This document shows, one piece after another, positions 37,141-46,024 of a stretch of DNA of 64,000 nt. Made by a program: the position numbers and the translations under genes. This DNA comes from Roseiarcus sp963806935. Its GTDB lineage: Bacteria > Pseudomonadota > Alphaproteobacteria > Rhizobiales > Beijerinckiaceae. A model generated the notes under the pieces. That model was not told where the DNA came from. It saw only the letters and a program-made list of their open reading frames with translations, and searched no databases. The DNA lies in contig CAWEAT010000005.1 in assembly GCA_963806935.1 (NCBI GenBank), forward strand, positions 97,614 through 161,613, in the 5' to 3' direction. Position 1 is the first letter of the stretch, and the number at the start of each line of letters is the position of its first letter.

Positions 37141-37313
37141 CAATCAACTCCCGGCGCAGAGCCTTACCATGCCTCGAAAAGCGGCGACAAGGCGGCCAAA
37201 AACCTTGTGGGCGGGCCGCAGCGGCTCCGAGGCGGGCTTTCTCATCCCCCCCGTACCCGCTATGGGCTTCCCTCACGGCCTGAATTCGGGCGGGTAAAGC
37301 ACAAAGTCGACGG

Positions 37314-38375
37314 ATGCGCGTCCTGGGCATCGAAACCACTTGCGACGAGACGGCGGCGGCCGTGGTCCGGCTGCGTCCCGACGGCGCGGGCGAAATACTC
37401 GCCGACGAGGTGATGAGCCAGATCGCGGCCCATGCGCCTTTCGGCGGCGTCGTCCCGGAGATTGCGGCGCGCGCCCATGTCGAGATCATCGACCTTCTGA
37501 TCGCCCGCGCGCTCGCGCGGGCGGGCGTCGCGGCAAAAGACCTCGACGGCGTGGCGACCGCCGCGGGGCCCGGCCTCATCGGCGGCGTGCTGGTCGGGCT
37601 GATGGCAGGGAAGGGCATGGCGCTCGCCTGCGGCAAGCCGTTTGTCGCCGTCAATCATCTCGAGGCTCACGCGCTGACCGCGCGCCTCACCGCCAATGTC
37701 GCTTTTCCGTATCTCATCCTCCTCGCGTCTGGAGGACACACCCAGATCCTCGCCGTGAAGGGGGTCGGCGATTATGATCGCCTCGGCGCGACCCTGGACG
37801 ACGCCATCGGCGAAGCGTTCGACAAGACAGCGAAGCTGCTCGGGCTGCCGTTTCCAGGCGGCCCGGCGGTCGAGGCGGCGGCCAAGGACGGCGACCCCTC
37901 CCGATTCGCGCTGCCGCGGCCGCTGATCGGCCGGCCGAACGCTGATTTCTCGCTTTCCGGGCTGAAGACCGCCGTGCGACTGGCGGCGGAGTTGGTTGCG
38001 CCATTGCGCCCGGGGGATGTCGCTGATCTCTGCGCCTCGTTCCAGGCGGCGGTCGTCGATGTCGTCGAGGATCGCATTCGCACCGGCCTGAAACTGTTTC
38101 GCCGCCGGATCGGCGCGTCCCCTCGCGCGGTGGTCGTCGCTGGCGGCGTCGCCGCGAATGCGGCGCTGCGCGACGCGCTGACCCGCTTCTGCGCCGAGGC
38201 CGGCTTGCCGTTCGTCGCGCCGCCGCCGAAGCTCTGCACCGACAACGGCGCCATGATCGCGTGGGCGGGGATCGAGCGGCTCAGGCTTGGGCTGATCGAC
38301 GGCCTCGACGCTCCGGGCCGGCCGCGCTGGCCGCTCGACCCGAAGTCCGAGCGCGCGCCCAACAACAAAGCCTGA
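37314..38375 (+). CDS. tsaD: tRNA N6-adenosine threonylcarbamoyltransferase TsaD
   Basis: TsaD (Gcp/YgjD), with TsaB and TsaE, transfers threonylcarbamoyl to A37 of ANN-decoding tRNAs. The 353-residue protein opens MRVLGIETTCDETAAAVV and contains the metal-binding HLEAH (AVNHLEAHALTARL), LASGGHTQILAV, DDAIGEAFDKTAKLLGLPFP, and VAGGVAANAALRDAL. These are complete and undamaged. In related genomes it lies divergent from hemC; here the divergent neighbour is the AT-richer PIN-like pair. Confidence 0.96.
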   Translation: MRVLGIETTCDETAAAVVRLRPDGAGEILADEVMSQIAAHAPFGGVVPEIAARAHVEIIDLLIARALARAGVAAKDLDGVATAAGPGLIGGVLVGLMAGKGMALACGKPFVAVNHLEAHALTARLTANVAFPYLILLASGGHTQILAVKGVGDYDRLGATLDDAIGEAFDKTAKLLGLPFPGGPAVEAAAKDGDPSRFALPRPLIGRPNADFSLSGLKTAVRLAAELVAPLRPGDVADLCASFQAAVVDVVEDRIRTGLKLFRRRIGASPRAVVVAGGVAANAALRDALTRFCAEAGLPFVAPPPKLCTDNGAMIAWAGIERLRLGLIDGLDAPGRPRWPLDPKSERAPNNKA

Positions 38376-38393
38376 AGGCCCCGAGCCGCGGCG

Positions 38394-38660
38394 TCAGGGC
38401 CTGGGCGCCGGCGCAGGGCCGCCTTGTGCGGGCGGAGCGGTCGGCGCCGCCTCGTGCTTCGCCTTTTCGTTGGCCATGTGACGGCCGACAACGCAGCCTC
38501 CAATGGCGCCGATTAGGCCGTGATGGCCGGCGTAATGCCCCGCCACCCCGCCAACGACGGCGCCCTTCAAGCACCCCTTGGCCTCGGCGGGCGCGGGCGC
38601 TAGCGACGCGGCTGCGGCGAAGGTGAGCAGCGTCATGGCGCCGATCGTTGCGACTTTCAT
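38394..38660 (-). CDS. small secreted glycine-zipper-like protein
   Basis: This 88-residue protein has a signal peptide (MKVATIGAMTLLTFAAAASL, cleavage near AEA) and one Gly-rich hydrophobic stretch with zipper-like spacing (GAVVGGVAGHYAGHHGLIGA then IGGCVVGRHMA), followed by a Pro/Ala tail. Two cysteines are present. Similar short exported proteins with glycine-zipper segments are common in Rhizobiales; the function is unknown. It converges on tsaD. Confidence 0.75.
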   Translation of the reverse strand: MKVATIGAMTLLTFAAAASLAPAPAEAKGCLKGAVVGGVAGHYAGHHGLIGAIGGCVVGRHMANEKAKHEAAPTAPPAQGGPAPAPRP

Positions 38661-38922
38661 GGCGATGTTCCTCTATTCGGGACAAAAGTTGGATCTGCGC
38701 GAAGTCAGTCCCGCGATCTGGGATTGAGGTTGCCCCTTCGCAAGGCCTCACCGGCGCATGTCACGCGGGCCCCTGCTCGCGGGTCGGTTATCATTGCAAT
38801 TCGGCTCGCGTGCGCCTATAGAACGCGCTTTCCCTCAAGTTTGATCCGTTGAGGCTGCGCTTGCTCGAGGGCGAAACCCGCGGGCGCGCGCTCAAGTCTG
38901 ATCGTCAAGGAGCTTTTCGTTC

Positions 38923-39639
38923 ATGAGCGACGCGCCGTTGATGCCCAAGGCGACCGCCGTCTGGCTGGTCGAAAACACTTCGTTGACCTTTGACCAGATC
39001 GCCGAGTTCTGCAAACTCCACCCCCTCGAGGTCAAAGGGATCGCCGACGGCGAAGTGGCGACCGGGATCAAGGGCTATGATCCGATCTCGACCGGCCAGC
39101 TCACGCGCGAGGAAATCGCCGCGGCCGAGCAGGACTCCAGTCATCGCCTGCACCTTTCGACTTCGAAGGTTCGAACCCCCGAGTTCAAGAAGCCGCGCGG
39201 GGCGCGCTACACGCCTCTCTCGCGCCGGCATGATCGTCCGAACGCGGTGCTATGGCTGTTGCGCAACCATCCCGAGCTCAAGGACGCGCAGATCATGCGG
39301 CTGGTCGGTACGACCAAGCATACGCTTTCCGCCATTCGCGAGCGCACCCACTGGAACTCCGCCAATCTTCAGCCCTTGGACCCGGTGACGCTCGGCTTGT
39401 GCTCGCAAATCGAGCTCGACTTCGAGGTCAATCGCGCCGCCAAGGAACGGCCGAAGGTCGAGGAGGATCGCAGCCAGACCCTCGTGTCGGCGGAGATCAC
39501 CACCGCCCGCCCGACCCCCGCCCCCGCAAGCCAGCTCGAAGTGTTCGGCGTGCCGACGGCCAAGCCGAAGCCGGCCGAAGAGCGGGTCGACGTCAACTCG
39601 GTGTTCGGCAAGCTCAAGGACAAGCCGCGCGCCGAGTGA
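38923..39639 (+). CDS. trcR: DUF1013-family cell-cycle regulator (TrcR type)
   Basis: The 238-residue protein begins MSDAPLMPKATAVWLVENTS and carries LTFDQIAEFCKLHPLEVKGI then ADGEVATGIKGYDP, and RHDRPNAVLWLLRNHPELKD with AQIMRLVGTTKHTLSAIRER. Both segments look like helix-turn-helix units. This is the DUF1013 family, restricted largely to alphaproteobacteria and named cell cycle transcriptional regulator TrcR in databases. The C-terminus is Pro-rich and ends in VDVNSVFGKLKDKPRAE. It has an AAGGAG ribosome-binding site and stands alone. Confidence 0.88.
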   Translation: MSDAPLMPKATAVWLVENTSLTFDQIAEFCKLHPLEVKGIADGEVATGIKGYDPISTGQLTREEIAAAEQDSSHRLHLSTSKVRTPEFKKPRGARYTPLSRRHDRPNAVLWLLRNHPELKDAQIMRLVGTTKHTLSAIRERTHWNSANLQPLDPVTLGLCSQIELDFEVNRAAKERPKVEEDRSQTLVSAEITTARPTPAPASQLEVFGVPTAKPKPAEERVDVNSVFGKLKDKPRAE

Positions 39640-39653
39640 GGCCGGTCGCCAAC

Positions 39654-40964
39654 TCACTCCGCCGCTTTGGCGGCGCCGGGGTTGTTCGGGTGCGCTGTCC
39701 AGTTCTCGGGCGGCCGCGCGTAGTCGAGGCCGGTGCGCGGATCGACGCCGGCGACTTTATGCACGAGCGTGATGCAGTCTTCGACCGGACAGACCAGCGT
39801 ACATAAGTTGCAGCCGACGCATTCGGCCTCGTTGACGACGAATTTCCTCTTGCCGTTGAGGCTGGCGAAGATCGCCTGATGCGAGGTGTCCTCGCAGACG
39901 ATGTGGCAGCGGCCGCATTTGATGCAGAGGTCTTGATTGATCTCGGCCTTGGCGACGTAATTGAGGTTGAGATACTGCCAGTCGGTGATCGAGGGGATGG
40001 CGCGACCGCGGAAGTCCTCGATCGTCGCATAGCCCTTGGCGTCCATATAGTCGGCGAGGCCGGTGGTCATCTCCTGGACGACCTTGAAGCCATAGGTCAT
40101 CGCGGCGGTGCAGACCTGCACCGTTCCGGCGCCGAGCGCGATGAACTCCGCGGCGTCGCGCCAGGTGGTGATGCCGCCGATGGCCGAGATCGGCAGGCCC
40201 GCGCAGGCTGGATCGCGAGCGATTTCCGAAACCATCGACAAAGCGATCGGCTTGACCGCCGGGCCGCACATGCCCCCGTGCGTACCCTTTCCGTCGATGA
40301 CGACGTCGGGCGTCATGGCGTCGAGGTCGATGTTCATAATCGAATTGATGGTGTTGATGAGCGACACCGCGTCGCCGCCGCCCTTTTTCGCCGCCCGCGC
40401 CGGCTGGCGGACGTCGGTGATATTGGGCGTCAGCTTGACGATCACCGGCATGCGGGTGTGCGCCTTGCACCAGCGCGCGACCATTTCGACATATTCCGGC
40501 ACCTGGCCGACCGCCGAGCCCATGCCGCGCTCGGACATGCCGTGTGGACAGCCGAAATTGAGTTCGACGCCGTCGCATTCGGTTTCTTCCACCCGGGCGA
40601 GGATGTGCTGCCAGGACTTCTCATCGCAGGGGACCATCAGCGACACGACGAGCGCGCGGTCGGGCCATGCGCGCTTGACCTCCTTGATCTCGCGCAGATT
40701 GATTTCAAGGTCGCGGTCGGTGATGAGCTCGATGTTGTTCATCGCGATCAGCCGCCGGTCGGGCCCATGGATCGCGCCGTAGCGGGCGCCCGAGACGTTG
40801 ACCACAGGCGGTCCCGCTTCGCCGAGCGTCTTCCACACCACCCCGCCCCAGCCGGCGCGAAACGCGCGTTCCACGTTGACCTTGCGATCGGTCGGGGGAG
40901 CGGAGGCGAGCCAGAACGGATTGGGCGATTTCACGCCGAGGAAGTTCACGCGCAGATCGGCCAT
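39654..40964 (-). CDS. preA: NAD-dependent dihydropyrimidine dehydrogenase subunit PreA
   Basis: PreA with PreT reduces uracil and thymine to dihydropyrimidines using NADH. The 436-residue protein has a dihydroorotate dehydrogenase-like FMN barrel (NPFWLASAPPTDRKVNVERA, ELNFGCPHGMSERGMGSAVG with the active Cys, VVIDGKGTHGGMCGPAVKPI). Two C-terminal 4Fe-4S motifs follow (CIKCGRCHIVCED and CVGCNLCTLVCPVEDC). It lies 14 bases after preT in one operon. Dihydropyrimidinase and beta-ureidopropionase genes, often linked, are not in the window. Confidence 0.95.
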   Translation of the reverse strand: MADLRVNFLGVKSPNPFWLASAPPTDRKVNVERAFRAGWGGVVWKTLGEAGPPVVNVSGARYGAIHGPDRRLIAMNNIELITDRDLEINLREIKEVKRAWPDRALVVSLMVPCDEKSWQHILARVEETECDGVELNFGCPHGMSERGMGSAVGQVPEYVEMVARWCKAHTRMPVIVKLTPNITDVRQPARAAKKGGGDAVSLINTINSIMNIDLDAMTPDVVIDGKGTHGGMCGPAVKPIALSMVSEIARDPACAGLPISAIGGITTWRDAAEFIALGAGTVQVCTAAMTYGFKVVQEMTTGLADYMDAKGYATIEDFRGRAIPSITDWQYLNLNYVAKAEINQDLCIKCGRCHIVCEDTSHQAIFASLNGKRKFVVNEAECVGCNLCTLVCPVEDCITLVHKVAGVDPRTGLDYARPPENWTAHPNNPGAAKAAE

Positions 40965-40978
40965 GGGACCCTCCTCAG

Positions 40979-42346
40979 TCAGACGCGCGCTGCGCCGAGG
41001 GCGGCGGCGATCGAGCGCGCCGCCTGCTTGCCGTCCTCGACCGCGCTGACGGTCAGATCCTGGCCGCCAAACACGCAGTCGCCGCCGGCCCAGACCCGCT
41101 CAAGGCTGGTGCGGCGCTCGGCGTCGACAACGATGCGGCCGTCCTTGATCTCGATCGCTGCGCCGTCAAGCGCCTCGGGCGTCCCGCGCTGGCCGATGGC
41201 GGTGAACAGGACGTCCGCTTCGATGCGGAAGACCGAGCCGGGCGAGGCCAGCATGCCGGCGTGCTCGTGGGTGTTCTCGAACACGACGCCGCTCAGCGCC
41301 CCGGCATGGCCCTCAAGCGAGACAGGACGCGCCCAGTAGCGGAGAACGACTCCGTTGGTCTGCGCCAACTCCCGCTCAAACGGGCTTGCCTTCATCTGCT
41401 CCGGCCCCCGCCGGTAGACCATGGTGACCGTCTCGGCGCCGAGCTTTTTCGACTGCACCGCGATGTCGATCGCCGTCATGCCGCCGCCGATCACCAGGAC
41501 CCGGCGGCCGACCGGCAGGGCGGAAAGGTCCTTCGCCTGTCTCAGGCGCGCAATATAGTCGACGGCGTCAATCACGTTTTCGAGCTCGGTCTCCCCCGGC
41601 AACCCCAATTTGTTCGTCGAGCCCAGGCCCGCGCCGAGGAACACCGCGTCGTAATCTCGCCGCAGATGGTCGAGCTTGACGTCGCGCCCGAGCGCCTGTC
41701 CGTGACGAACCTCGATGCCGCCGACCGACAGGATGAAGGCGGCCTCCCTGGCGGCGAAGTCGTCGATCATCTTGTAGGCGGCGATGCCATATTCGTTGAG
41801 GCCGCCCGATTTCTTGCGCGCCTCGTAGATCGTCGATTCTACGCCGGCCATTGCGAGCGCATGCGCGCAAGCCAGGCCCGCGGGCCCCGCGCCGACAATC
41901 GCTGCCCGCTTGCCGGTCGGCGCCCCGCGCGCATACGGCGATTTGCCGGTCGCGATCACAGGATCGACCGCGTAGCGCTGCAATTGGCCGATGCTGACCG
42001 GCTTCATCTCGGCCGCCTCGCGCACGCACGCTTCCTCGCACAACGTCTCGGTCGGACAGACGCGCGAGCACGTCCCGCCCATGATATTGGCGTCGAGAAT
42101 GGTCATCGCGGCCCCGGCGCGGTTTCCAGCTGCGATCTGGCGGATGAACAGGGGAATGTCGATCGCGGTCGGGCAGGCCTGCTGGCAGGGCGCGTCGAAG
42201 CAGAAATAGCAACGCTCCGCTTCAACCTTCGCCTCGTGGAAGGTGAGCGAGGGATGCAGGTCGGCGAAATTGGCCTTGAGAGTTCCGCCATCCAAGCGGC
42301 CGGGGCGAATGTCGGATCCGCCCGGCGGGTTGGCGGCGATCGTCAT
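40979..42346 (-). CDS. preT: NAD-dependent dihydropyrimidine dehydrogenase subunit PreT
   Basis: PreT is the FAD and Fe-S subunit that takes electrons from NADH for PreA. The 455-residue protein has N-terminal cysteines for Fe-S clusters (CYFCFDAPCQQACPTAIDIP, GTCSRVCPTETLCEEACVRE), an FAD motif (AAIVGAGPAGLACAHALAMA), an NAD motif (VLVIGGGMTAIDIAVQSKKL) and the closing VWAGGDCVFGGQDLTVSAVE. The ATG at 42346 (MTIAANPPGGSD) is preferred over the TTG six bases upstream. It is the first gene of the preT-preA operon. Confidence 0.94.
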   Translation of the reverse strand: MTIAANPPGGSDIRPGRLDGGTLKANFADLHPSLTFHEAKVEAERCYFCFDAPCQQACPTAIDIPLFIRQIAAGNRAGAAMTILDANIMGGTCSRVCPTETLCEEACVREAAEMKPVSIGQLQRYAVDPVIATGKSPYARGAPTGKRAAIVGAGPAGLACAHALAMAGVESTIYEARKKSGGLNEYGIAAYKMIDDFAAREAAFILSVGGIEVRHGQALGRDVKLDHLRRDYDAVFLGAGLGSTNKLGLPGETELENVIDAVDYIARLRQAKDLSALPVGRRVLVIGGGMTAIDIAVQSKKLGAETVTMVYRRGPEQMKASPFERELAQTNGVVLRYWARPVSLEGHAGALSGVVFENTHEHAGMLASPGSVFRIEADVLFTAIGQRGTPEALDGAAIEIKDGRIVVDAERRTSLERVWAGGDCVFGGQDLTVSAVEDGKQAARSIAAALGAARV

Positions 42347-42626
42347 GGGCAAAACCCTGGGGCTTCTGAGGGACCGGCCAAGTCGTTCCTGACCATTTGG
42401 TCAATCGTGCCCGCCGCGCGCGGCGTCTGTCAAGCCCGACGCTCCGCGTCCCGCGTCGCAGCGGCAAAGCCCAGCGTCGCTCGTGCGCCCCATCGACGTG
42501 GATATCCTGTGCCAAACGTATCGGCCGCACAATCCTTGTGGGTAACGAGATATTGACGCCGGAATGATTTGCTGCGGTGCAACAATTCTGCTAGCGTGAG
42601 CGTTCAATTCCAATCCGGAGGGGCGC

Positions 42627-42923
42627 ATGGCAGCGACCTGGAAGACCAAATGGGGCGTTCGGCGTGTGCGGCGCGACACCCCGACCATCGAGGAAGCCTT
42701 GATAGCGGCCGAGAGCTTGGCCAATGACGCAGGACAGCGGGCCGAAATTGCCGCTTCCCTCATGGGCGTGCCGGTCGAAGAGGTCAAAGTGCTTGCGGCC
42801 AAGCAGGCCGCCAAGACCCGCGGCCGGGCGAGCCTGGTAGCGGGCCGGACGCGCGCGGTCGTCGTCGAGTACAAGCGTCCTCGCATGGGGCGCGGACCGA
42901 TGTCGTTCGCCAGCAAGCGCTGA
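42627..42923 (+). CDS. small conserved protein of unknown function
   Basis: This 98-residue basic protein starts MAATWKTKWGVRRVRRDTPT behind GGAGGGG. The middle, IEEALIAAESLANDAGQRAE, is helical; the end, VVVEYKRPRMGRGPMSFASK, is rich in Arg and Lys. It looks like a family of short cytoplasmic proteins seen in Rhizobiales, but I cannot name a function. Neighbours are unrelated. Confidence 0.75.
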   Translation: MAATWKTKWGVRRVRRDTPTIEEALIAAESLANDAGQRAEIAASLMGVPVEEVKVLAAKQAAKTRGRASLVAGRTRAVVVEYKRPRMGRGPMSFASKR

Positions 42924-42942
42924 GGCGCGGCAGCGCTTTCCG

Positions 42943-44181
42943 TCAAAGATTGGCGAGGTTCGCCGCCGAGGGGCGGGTGGTGCGGTATTGGCTGCGCGCG
43001 GCCACGTCGGTCGAGATGACCGCGACCGCGATCAGGGTCAGGGTCGTCATCTCGACGAAATCGACATTGAGGAAGGCGAGCGCGACCACGGCCGAGAAGG
43101 CCGCGGCCATATAGGGCGCGAGCCGCGCCGGCGCCCAGGCGAGACTGCGGAAGGCGAGCCACGCCCCGGCCGCCGCCAGCATCGCGCCGACAACGCCAAG
43201 CTCATACCAGACCGTGAAGGCGAGCGCCCTGGGCGTTTGAGCCGGCAGGATGCCGTCGCGGACTCCACGGATGACGGTCGCAAATCCACGGCCGGTGATC
43301 AGCCTCAGCTTGTCGTGGGTGAACACGTCCGCCGCCACGGCGACCGATGGATAGGGCGCCGGCAGCGACGTGAGCCGAACGTGGAAGATCCACGCTGAGA
43401 TTGTGGGAGCGAGAGCCGGAATGAGCGGCGACAACAGGATAAGCGCGGCGGCGCCCCAGGCCAATTCGCGCGCCGTCCGTTTGGGGTCGGAGATCGCGAA
43501 CGACAGCGCCAGGTAGCCGGCGAACATCGCGATCGCGAGCGGCGCGTAACTGTCGATATAGGCGAAGCACAGCGCGACAATCAAAAGCAGCCGCGCAAGA
43601 CCGTTGCGCCCGCGAGCCGCGAGCCCGCCGATCGCCGGAAACAGAAGCACGGCGATCGCGACCGCGCCGGCCGCGAGCCGGCCATCGTCCGGCGCTCCGC
43701 TCAGGATCTCGGCGAGGGACCGCGCGGCTATGGTCGCCATGCCGGCGACCACGCCGATCGGAAATAGATAGAGGTCGGTCGCGCTCGCGTTCTCCCGCGG
43801 CGCCGCCACCGCCAGCAGCGTCGCCGCGAGCAACACGCTTATCTTCAACAGGAGCTGCCCGGCTGCGACCGGATAAGGCGTCCACAGCACCGATAGGGCC
43901 GCCCAGGCCAATCCCGCCAGCAGGACGAGAAAGGCTGGAACCGCAAAGGGCCGCATGAAACGACCGAAAAAGCCGGGCTCGGCGTCGAGCCCCGCGGCGA
44001 TCAAAACGAGGCCGACGCCGATCGAGAACATCACGTAGAGACCGAGCGGGTGCAGCACCACCCCGACCGGCGCGCCGACCGCCAGCAGAAGGTAGCCGAT
44101 GCGAGAGAAAAATCGTGAGGCGTCTGCCGCGTCGTCGCGATCCGCGTCTCTCGAGCCTTTCCTGTACGCGGTGATCGCCAT
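42943..44181 (-). CDS. O-antigen ligase-like polytopic membrane protein
   Basis: The 412-residue protein (start MAITAYRKGSRDADRDDAAD) is almost entirely hydrophobic with about ten to twelve membrane helices. A large loop near residues 290-340 contains VAVAADVFTHDKLRLITGRG. This arrangement and the late WYELGVVGAMLAAAGAWLAF resemble the Wzy/WaaL O-antigen polymerase-ligase group. A role in envelope polysaccharide assembly is an inference supported by the divergent glycosyltransferase next to it. Confidence 0.72.
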   Translation of the reverse strand: MAITAYRKGSRDADRDDAADASRFFSRIGYLLLAVGAPVGVVLHPLGLYVMFSIGVGLVLIAAGLDAEPGFFGRFMRPFAVPAFLVLLAGLAWAALSVLWTPYPVAAGQLLLKISVLLAATLLAVAAPRENASATDLYLFPIGVVAGMATIAARSLAEILSGAPDDGRLAAGAVAIAVLLFPAIGGLAARGRNGLARLLLIVALCFAYIDSYAPLAIAMFAGYLALSFAISDPKRTARELAWGAAALILLSPLIPALAPTISAWIFHVRLTSLPAPYPSVAVAADVFTHDKLRLITGRGFATVIRGVRDGILPAQTPRALAFTVWYELGVVGAMLAAAGAWLAFRSLAWAPARLAPYMAAAFSAVVALAFLNVDFVEMTTLTLIAVAVISTDVAARSQYRTTRPSAANLANL

Positions 44182-44397
44182 GACTCCAAAGCCGGCCGCG
44201 CCGCCTGCTTTCCGCGCGGCGCTCCAGGGCTTATACGACGTTGACGGCGAGGCGCCTGTGTGCGTTGCGCCACACCTTCGCGTCATTTTGCCTCTCCGCG
44301 GCAGGCGCTATGGGCGCCGCGACGATTGACGGGAAGCGCGCTTGCGTGCCACGGACTGCCGCAGCGGGCGCAAGACGAAGAAGGCGAAGGCGACGAG

Positions 44398-45981
44398 GTG
44401 AGCGGCAATTCGACCCTCGCCGCGGCCGCGCGGACCGGAACACGACCGCAGCGCGCCGGTTGGCTTGGCCCTTGCGCCATCGCGGCGACGATTGTGCTCC
44501 TGGCCGCGCAGACCCTCGTCGCCCGGCGGCTCGAGCTTACCTTCGACGAAGCCTATTACACGCTGTGGTCGCGGTCGCTTTCCTTTGGATACCTAGACCA
44601 TCCGCCGATGGTCGCCTTCATCATCCGAGCCTCGACGGCGCTGTTCGGGGGGTCCGAAATCGGCGTGCGGGCGCTTTCTCTCCTCGTCGTCGGCGCGATG
44701 CCGGCCCTCATCGCTCTGATCGCATGGCGTCTGTTCGGCTCGGCGGAAAAGGCCGCGCTCGCGGCGCTGTTTTGGATCGGGATGCCGCTGGTCGTCGTCG
44801 GGGCGATCTTCGTCACCCCCGACGCGCCGCTGGTGGTGTTCTGGACCCTCGGGCTTGCGGCTCTCGTCGAGCTTTGGCGGACCGGCGAAGCGCGCTGGCT
44901 GGTCGCGCTTGGGCTGGCGCTCGGCCTGGCGTTGGAATCGAAGTTCACCGCAATCTTTTTCGCCGCCGGGGTTGGCCTGGCCCTGGCCGCGGCGCCGTCG
45001 CTGCGTCGCTGGATGGTCTCGCCGGCGCTGTTGGCCGGGCTCGGCGTCGCTCTGGCGATTTTCGCGCCCTTCGTCGCCTGGAACGCCGAGCACGGCTGGG
45101 CGACCTTCGGCAAGCAGCTCGGACGCGCGCCGCCGCACGGTTTCGCGCCCTCCTATATCTCCGAATTCCTTGTCTCGCAGGTCGGCCTCATCAATCCGCT
45201 CGTCTTCGCCGCGCTGGTCGCAGCTCTCGCGACCATCCGCTGGCGCGCGCCCGTTATGCCCCGCTCGCACGACGAAGCCCGGCGCCTGCTCGCCTGCACG
45301 ATCGCGCCGGCGGCAGTCTATTTCCTTCTCCACTCGACCCACGACCGCGTCCAGGGCAACTGGCTCGCGCCCCTCTATCCGGCGGCGGCGATTCTGGCCG
45401 CCGACTGGGTCGCCGGCATCCGCCGCGCCGGCGCTTCCGGCCTCTCCGCGCTGATCGCAAGAGGGGCGATGTGGGCTGCGCCGATCGGGCTTGTTTTTGC
45501 GGCGCTGGCGTATGCCGAGATCCTGACCGGCGCCGTCCCGCTCGGGCCGCTCGATCTGCTGGCGCGGCTCCAGGGCTTTCGCGCGTTGGCCGAGGATCTG
45601 GACGCCAGGGCGCGCGCCGACGGCGCCGCCTTCGTTCTCACCCAGGGCTACGCCCTGACGTCGCTCATGTCCTACTACGGCGATCGGGGAACCGCGGTCG
45701 TTCAGCCCGAGCAAAGGATGCGCTGGATCTTCGAGCCTCAGCCGCCGGAGACCCTTTTCGCCGGGCCGGGCCTCGCCATCGGCGAGCCCGGCCGCCGGTT
45801 CGACCTCGTTCTCGGCATGCGTTTCCGTGAGGTTGCGCCGGCTGGGCTGCTTGAGAGACGCGGCGGCGGCGGCGCGGTCGAACAATACGAGCTCTATCGG
45901 GTCGCCCACCCTTACGCGCCGGTGCTTGATCCCGTCTGCCCGCGCGGCGAAGTCGATCTCGCCCGGCAATGCACGTCGTGA
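44398..45981 (+). CDS. glycosyltransferase family 39 (ArnT/PMT-like) membrane protein
   Basis: From a GTG at 44398 this reads as a 527-residue polytopic protein. The first periplasmic loop has LTFDEAYYTLWSRSLSFGYL then DHPPMVAFIIRAS, the (D/E)(E/A)AYY and DHPP motifs of PMT_2/GT-C glycosyltransferases that use polyprenyl-phosphate sugars. About ten helices follow, with HSTHDRVQGNWLAPLYPAAA in the middle and a soluble C-terminal domain. Such enzymes modify lipid A or cell-surface glycans. It is divergent from the O-antigen ligase-like gene. An earlier in-frame ATG exists but the added residues show no similarity. Confidence 0.85.
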   Translation: MSGNSTLAAAARTGTRPQRAGWLGPCAIAATIVLLAAQTLVARRLELTFDEAYYTLWSRSLSFGYLDHPPMVAFIIRASTALFGGSEIGVRALSLLVVGAMPALIALIAWRLFGSAEKAALAALFWIGMPLVVVGAIFVTPDAPLVVFWTLGLAALVELWRTGEARWLVALGLALGLALESKFTAIFFAAGVGLALAAAPSLRRWMVSPALLAGLGVALAIFAPFVAWNAEHGWATFGKQLGRAPPHGFAPSYISEFLVSQVGLINPLVFAALVAALATIRWRAPVMPRSHDEARRLLACTIAPAAVYFLLHSTHDRVQGNWLAPLYPAAAILAADWVAGIRRAGASGLSALIARGAMWAAPIGLVFAALAYAEILTGAVPLGPLDLLARLQGFRALAEDLDARARADGAAFVLTQGYALTSLMSYYGDRGTAVVQPEQRMRWIFEPQPPETLFAGPGLAIGEPGRRFDLVLGMRFREVAPAGLLERRGGGGAVEQYELYRVAHPYAPVLDPVCPRGEVDLARQCTS

Positions 45982-46024
45982 TCGACACCGCTGTCCTTGA
46001 TCCGGCCCGGCGGCGGCGCTCTGG

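Noticed and set aside
38800..38850. Inverted repeat CCTCAA/TTGAGG upstream of the DUF1013 gene as an operator
   Set aside because: Only six bases per arm and common by chance in this DNA; no further support.
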